Shown piece after piece: positions 59,146-64,000 of a stretch of 64,000 bases of DNA (its first letter is position 1; each line of letters begins with the position of its first letter). The stretch is from Endocalyx cinctus (lineage: Eukaryota > Ascomycota > Sordariomycetes > Amphisphaeriales > Apiosporaceae): assembly GCA_001600455.1 (NCBI GenBank), contig BCKC01000008.1, positions 124,001 to 188,000 on the forward strand, read 5' to 3'. Under the pieces are notes generated by a model, which worked only from the letters and a program-made list of their open reading frames with translations, did no database searches and was not told the origin of the DNA. A program made the position numbers and the translations under genes.

Positions 59146-61268
59146 ATTGAATTTTGAAGCTATGTGAGTTTAGCCTGTCGAGGAACTGAGGTAGGAAAGC
59201 GGTTTACCTTGCCTTGTTGTTTTGTATGTGATGAGTACGAAATAAATGTGACGAGTCGACTTTTTTATGTAATAAAGTAAATAATATCAGGATTGTTGAA
59301 GTGACCAGTGAGTTGGTAGTGATTGTTATAAGTTTGATGAGGATGAGAATGGGAATAATGTGTTCCAAAACGGCAATACCTTTTGGCTCTTATATACTTG
59401 ATCCATACGACATATTTAAAACAACATTGTTCTTATTCTACATCAACTCTATATTAAAACAAATCTACTGTTTAAGCATTTACATGCTATAATTCAAACG
59501 AAATAAGGTTATTGTTTATGAACAATGACGGGAATGTCGCAAGGACCAAAGCTTTAACAAAGGAATTAAATTAGTGCTTAGTCTCTTTGTTATCCATTAG
59601 AACATAGTATATAGTATGATATAGCATATGTCGATCTCAGTTGTCATTCATATTCTTATTACCTCTCTTGGAGGCCATTAAGACGTATGCCGAACATCAA
59701 AATGAAAATAAAATAAAAACCGTAATGTATTAGTATGAACGTTTTAGTATGACTCCACTCATGTCTATTCTTCTATGAATAAACTATCAAATTGGTCGCT
59801 ATATACTGTAAAGACGAACTCATCATGAATATACTAGTCGTTTGAGCTGGCTGTCGGATTGTGCCAAATGGTCCGAAAGCGAGCCTTCGATGATCTAAAG
59901 CCGGTAATTACATCTCCATCGTCGAAAGATTACTGCCACTTCAAGTTAAGAAAAGAAAGAAAGAAGTCTCACTGGGCAACTTCTATAAACCTATAATCTC
60001 GAAGAGATCTAGAAAAACAATAATAAAAGCGAATTATTAAGAGACGTTAGTGAAGGATGAGATGACACTCGCTCAATGGCAGACCGTACTACTTTAAATG
60101 GAGGGTTGGAGGGTTGGAGGGTTGTTGGCAGTGGTGGAGATGGCGCGTACTGATATGATCCACAAATCCCCATTTGAAATATATATATATTAATGAGTCA
60201 TGAGCTCTCGAAGAATTCTGTAATAAAGCTAAGACATGTCCTACCCTGGATAGAACAATATGTTAAGCATCATCTCTCAAGGACACAACGACAAAGCTTC
60301 CATCTCTACATACTACTACGTTTCCACTAAAAGTTTACGAATATTTAATAATAGATTTCTTGCTATATCTAGTCAATCTTTACCTTAGCTCTTTAACTTC
60401 CAACTTAAGTATTAATATAAACTATTGGTATAAAATACCTTAAAAACCTCTTTTATTAATATCGTGACCCTCACTTAGTATAACTTTTTGATCTATTGTT
60501 ACCTTTAAATCAAGACCCTACCACGAACCGACTATTTAATTAGACAAAGCTAGGCAAGCTAGTATTATCTATCAGACGTATTAGTGAGTTTATAATAGAT
60601 GAGTATGTAAAAAGACTACGGAGTAAAATATACCAATTCATAAGCAGTTCTCTCCAACTTCTTCAGAATACCCCTCTGTGGGGCCTGTAGGGCCATTATT
60701 AGGCCACCGCTTTCACTAGACCACCATCACTCTTACATATCAATCAATCATCATTATGGCCATCTGGTAGAACCTATCTATAACATTATCATTCCTCTTG
60801 ATAACGCGCAACCATCAAACCGCACTAGGGCATGATTAAGACTTTTATCGAAAGCTATTTATGACAATACAATCAAGGATTTTATTATATGGTGGATCCC
60901 CCTCCTAAATCATGTTTCGATAGAATAATATTGACTGTGATTTAGGAGAATGTGTACTACTACAGGGACTTACAACTGTTCACGCTAGCAGATCTTCCCT
61001 GCGTCTCGGGCTCGCACCTCGATATTGAATTTTTATGTATCAATCATACCGCAAGTATATTAACCAACCAATGTAGTTACACATAATATAGGGTATGGGA
61101 CGGCAATTACGAAAAGTATATTATTATCAGTACAGTCCACTCCGTATTGATTCAATCTAAACAAAATCAACCGATTGTGTGTATACCAAGTTTTCTAATA
61201 ACTAACTACATAACCTTTGGGCTAAACCTCGCTTAAGACTCGCTCACTTAGCAGTTTTCGACGTTAAC
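59146..61268. other. intergenic with TTGGAGGG minisatellite and repeat B
   Basis: Near 60099-60124 the unit TTGGAGGG (ggagggtt) is repeated three times in tandem. A less mutated copy of repeat B follows at 60333. No gene is supported. Confidence 0.45.
60333..60456. repeat. dispersed repeat B, less mutated copy
   Basis: Partner of 4151-4275 on the same strand. It retains C and G at the 16 sites where the other copy has T and A. Confidence 0.8.
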
Positions 61269-63398
61269 CTAACCAATACTGAGTATTTTCTTTCCCGAAT
61301 GCCGAATCAATTCATTTATTTTATTATCACCGGCGGTGCTATTAATAGTCACGGCTCCAATTCTTTGATAGGAGTCGGTCTGTTTATTCTCTGGCATCCG
61401 AGCTAGAGCCACGCCAGACACCGTGTTGAAATGCATGCCTTTATGTGCCCGGATTGGTAAGAAGATAAAACTGTCACAAGTATCTTTTGCCGTGTCAAAC
61501 TGAACCGACCAGGATGTAGATCGTGCTTGGTTGCCCTGATTATTAACCGAGTCCATTCCTTCGAAAGACTTAAGAGACCTTAATGACTTCTGCTCATCGA
61601 TGCTATCTGTGGCTTGCATATCGGTGGTCAAGAGTGTCGCGATAGTTAGAGGGCCTTCTAGAACGACTGAGACACCCTGAGAATCGCTCAGTTTGTCCGA
61701 GGTGTTGGACCGCTCGGCACTTACGCTAACCAATTTCGTGAACCAAGTATCTTGTAGTCGATCAAAGCTAGGCTGGTGGAAATTGACCTGTGCGTCTACT
61801 GAAGCCCAAGACCACGATGGTGCTCTGTGCTCCAAATTACGACGGCCAAGACGTCTCACATTCCAGATTAAACTATCAGGAAGAGTCTGCTCCCAATGCC
61901 CGGCAAGGTACTTTCCCGGGCTGTACCCTAATTTCCTCATTTTAGACTCGACGTCTGCTGCAATTTGAGAGATGCCGGCGAGTTTTCCAATCGGTTCAAC
62001 AGTTTCAGTACCACTATTTACCTCAATGATTCTATACCAGTCAAGTAGTAGCTGACTTTGAGGATCATCGGATGTGCGAAAGAACGACATGTCAATAGTC
62101 GGCTTAAAGAAACGGTTTTCATTCAAACGAGGACGTGCCATTGCCACCGAGGACGGGTCCGGGTGAATTTCACAAGCCGTCGCTTCGTTACATTCCCAGA
62201 ATACTTGTTGATGGCCAAACAAAAGGCCACGGGGGGTTAAAAGCCGGTCCTGCACGAAGTGTGCACTTTTTAGCAATGGTTCGCCCTGTAGCGTCAGGCG
62301 CCAAGACCACGTCCTCTCCAGCTCGAAAATGTGAGGCACAGGCTCATTAGGGCTTCCGACGCAGAGATCGACGATTGTGGGAATCATGTTCTTAGCGTCT
62401 CGGGACGCGAATAAATGGTCCGAATCTGTTTGAGCTCCTAGAGCCGCAATGTTCAGCGTTCCGTAGCGGAAAGCGTTGGCTCGTTTTTCCCAAGCTGCAG
62501 TTACGGGCATTGTGGAGTGATCGTCAGCAAAATTACATAGGTCGTCGATCCAGAGATAGTTGCAGCCGCTCCGAGCCGTGACCTCGCATGCGTCCTGAAA
62601 TAATTTCGGTAGTTTGTCTAGCGACTGCCAATCCTGATATGATTGGCGCGTCGAGGCAGACAATCGGGTTTGGTTTAAGGCACCAACTGCGGCATAGTAG
62701 CTTAAAGTCATGTATTCGTTGCTTGCTTTCAGGGTCGCTCCCTTGATCAGACGAAACTGGCCGTATTCCTGTTCAGGAATGCGCAGCTCGACGATCCAGG
62801 TTGGGATGGATGCGTTCTCAATACGAGGTTGACACGAGGTGTGGTGCCTGTCGCAACCCTGAATCCATTTCTGGATTGTCATCCAAGCGGCGTCGTCTCT
62901 AGTCGATGGCGAGATATGTCGGATTATCTCAGGATCGTTCTCTTTTATTTTAACTGATGTCAGAATTTTTTTCTAGTGTGTAGAATGATTGAAAAATATG
63001 GTTTAACTACCATGATAGGGAATGAGTTCGAATCCGCCCTCCGTATCACCATAGGAAACGAACATCATAGTATTGTTTGAATTCGATGCCAAGGAAACAT
63101 AAAAGACGGAGAAGTATCCGAGATTCTCGAATAATTGGTTGCGGCCGATGTCTTCTTCTTTCGGGCAGAACCTGTTACACATAGCGCAGCCTTGGCGAAT
63201 TGAACGGCGGAAGGATTCGAAATTCATATGATGCCCGAAGACAAATTCCTCAGGCTCGAGTGCTTCAGTTGAATTTTGAGTATCGCTAAGCTCGTAACTA
63301 GAAGCACTACGGAAAAGATCGGAGCGTAGGCCCAGACGTGTAGTTTTCGAAGGGTCCCATATTCCCTTTAGTCCTCGGTAACAGACTTCACAGAGCAT
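61269..63398 (-). CDS. HET-domain protein (heterokaryon-incompatibility type)
   Basis: Exons 63398..63011 and 62953..61269 with a 57-base intron give 690 residues. The start at 63398 gives MLCEVCYRGLKG, a typical HET-protein beginning; a Met 19 codons upstream is also in frame. The HET domain begins near residue 208 with YMTLSYYAAVG (family: a Ser-Tyr-x-Trp-Gly type block) and continues with CNYLWIDDLCNFADD near 258 and FVQDRLLTPRGLLFG. Both of the first two blocks depart from consensus: Tyr-Ala replaces Cys-Trp, and DDLCNF replaces the usual D-x-L-C-I. Such proteins trigger cell death on fusion of unlike strains or act in innate immunity. Function here cannot be judged from sequence. Confidence 0.9.
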
Positions 63399-64000
63399 GG
63401 CAATGAATGTTTTGGTTTTTGGCGATAAAAGAAAAGAGATTAAAAATAGAGGCAATGATTTTTAAAAAGATATTTCTTTTCATATGAGACATGAGTTGGG
63501 TGATGGTCGTCTTATATACACATAACAGGATTCATGTGACATGGAACAAATCCTTCTAATGACGAACATAGTGGCAAATGCTGAGTGTAAAGTCTTCTTA
63601 ACAACTTCCAACCTCACCGTTCTTATCTTGGCCAAGTAATAACTCTACAATAAATGTCTCACCTTATACACGGTCTATATGTAAGCCTAATATACACATA
63701 GCTAGCTGCCCACATATTAATGATTTTTGGCCCACCGCATTTTTGCAACATGCCTCTATAATGCTAATGACGGGATGGTAGGAGGTGACTCGCAGACACT
63801 ACTGACGATCTCAATAGTGATTATTAAATGTAAACCCTGCAAGGCACTTAACGAGGATCTATCCACCAAACCTTACGTCTGACGCGTAGTCCGCATAATC
63901 TTGCTGCGTGCGCCCCTGGAGTCCTTGTAATTCACCCAAATTGGAAAATACAAACAATCTGATATGCTTTATATTCTATAAAAAGAACGACAAGTTAAAC
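63399..64000. other. upstream flank of HET gene
   Basis: No further gene seen to the window edge; presumed HET promoter and AT-rich intergenic DNA. Confidence 0.4.

Noticed and set aside
63025..63045. GTTCGAATC box as in a tRNA gene
   Set aside because: Falls inside the HET-domain coding exon on the other strand, with no tRNA fold around it.

Overview
The window reads as nuclear DNA of a filamentous ascomycete (Pezizomycotina). The evidence is short GT-AG introns (mostly 55-115 bases), a HET-domain gene, a Zn2Cys6 regulator, a DMATS prenyltransferase, a decayed FunK1 kinase, and AT-rich islands whose repeat copies differ by one-directional C-to-T / G-to-A changes, the mark of repeat-induced point mutation (RIP). 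By eye I find no tRNA gene, intact rRNA gene or CRISPR array. Exon coordinates are hand-built from splice signals, frame continuity and family knowledge. No search was run.

Layout. 0.6-2.3 kb: secreted S33-type peptidase. 3.7-4.3 kb: RIP-damaged repeats. 5.6-11.3 kb: the most interesting block, with an NADP-dependent reductase, a BcABA3-like sesquiterpene cyclase (the unusual alpha-ionylideneethane synthase of fungal abscisic acid synthesis) and, divergent from it, a cytochrome P450. 11.3-13.7 kb: decayed repeats. 13.8-21.1 kb: sulfatase, sugar-type MFS porter and Zn2Cys6 regulator, the last two head to head. 21.8-23.6 kb: two unrecognised proteins, divergent. 26.4-29.8 kb: RNase H-fold protein and secreted tyrosinase. 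32.6-37.3 kb: MATE exporter, ADP-ribose-type Nudix hydrolase, mitochondrial lipoyl synthase. 40.6-43.9 kb: stand-alone DMATS prenyltransferase and a small six-cysteine secreted protein. 45.6-48.9 kb: dynamin-like GTPase whose last exon is interrupted by a 369-bp solo LTR with a 5-bp target duplication, followed by a decayed copy of that exon. 50.5-57.4 kb: repeat-rich island with a second LTR copy, hairpins, broken reading frames, two tiny genes, an antisense 28S rRNA fragment and a FunK1 kinase pseudogene. 57.9-63.4 kb: APH-type kinase-like protein and a HET-domain protein.

How the genes may work together. The cyclase and P450 share a ~1-kb promoter region and could make an oxidised ionylideneethane-type sesquiterpenoid. 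The reductase is convergent with the cyclase (69 bases apart), and the sulfatase, porter and regulator lie beyond a repeat block. Whether all six form one cluster is inference. Housekeeping genes (Nudix, lipoyl synthase) are interleaved with accessory ones (tyrosinase, MATE, prenyltransferase, secreted protein, HET), with transposon debris between them.
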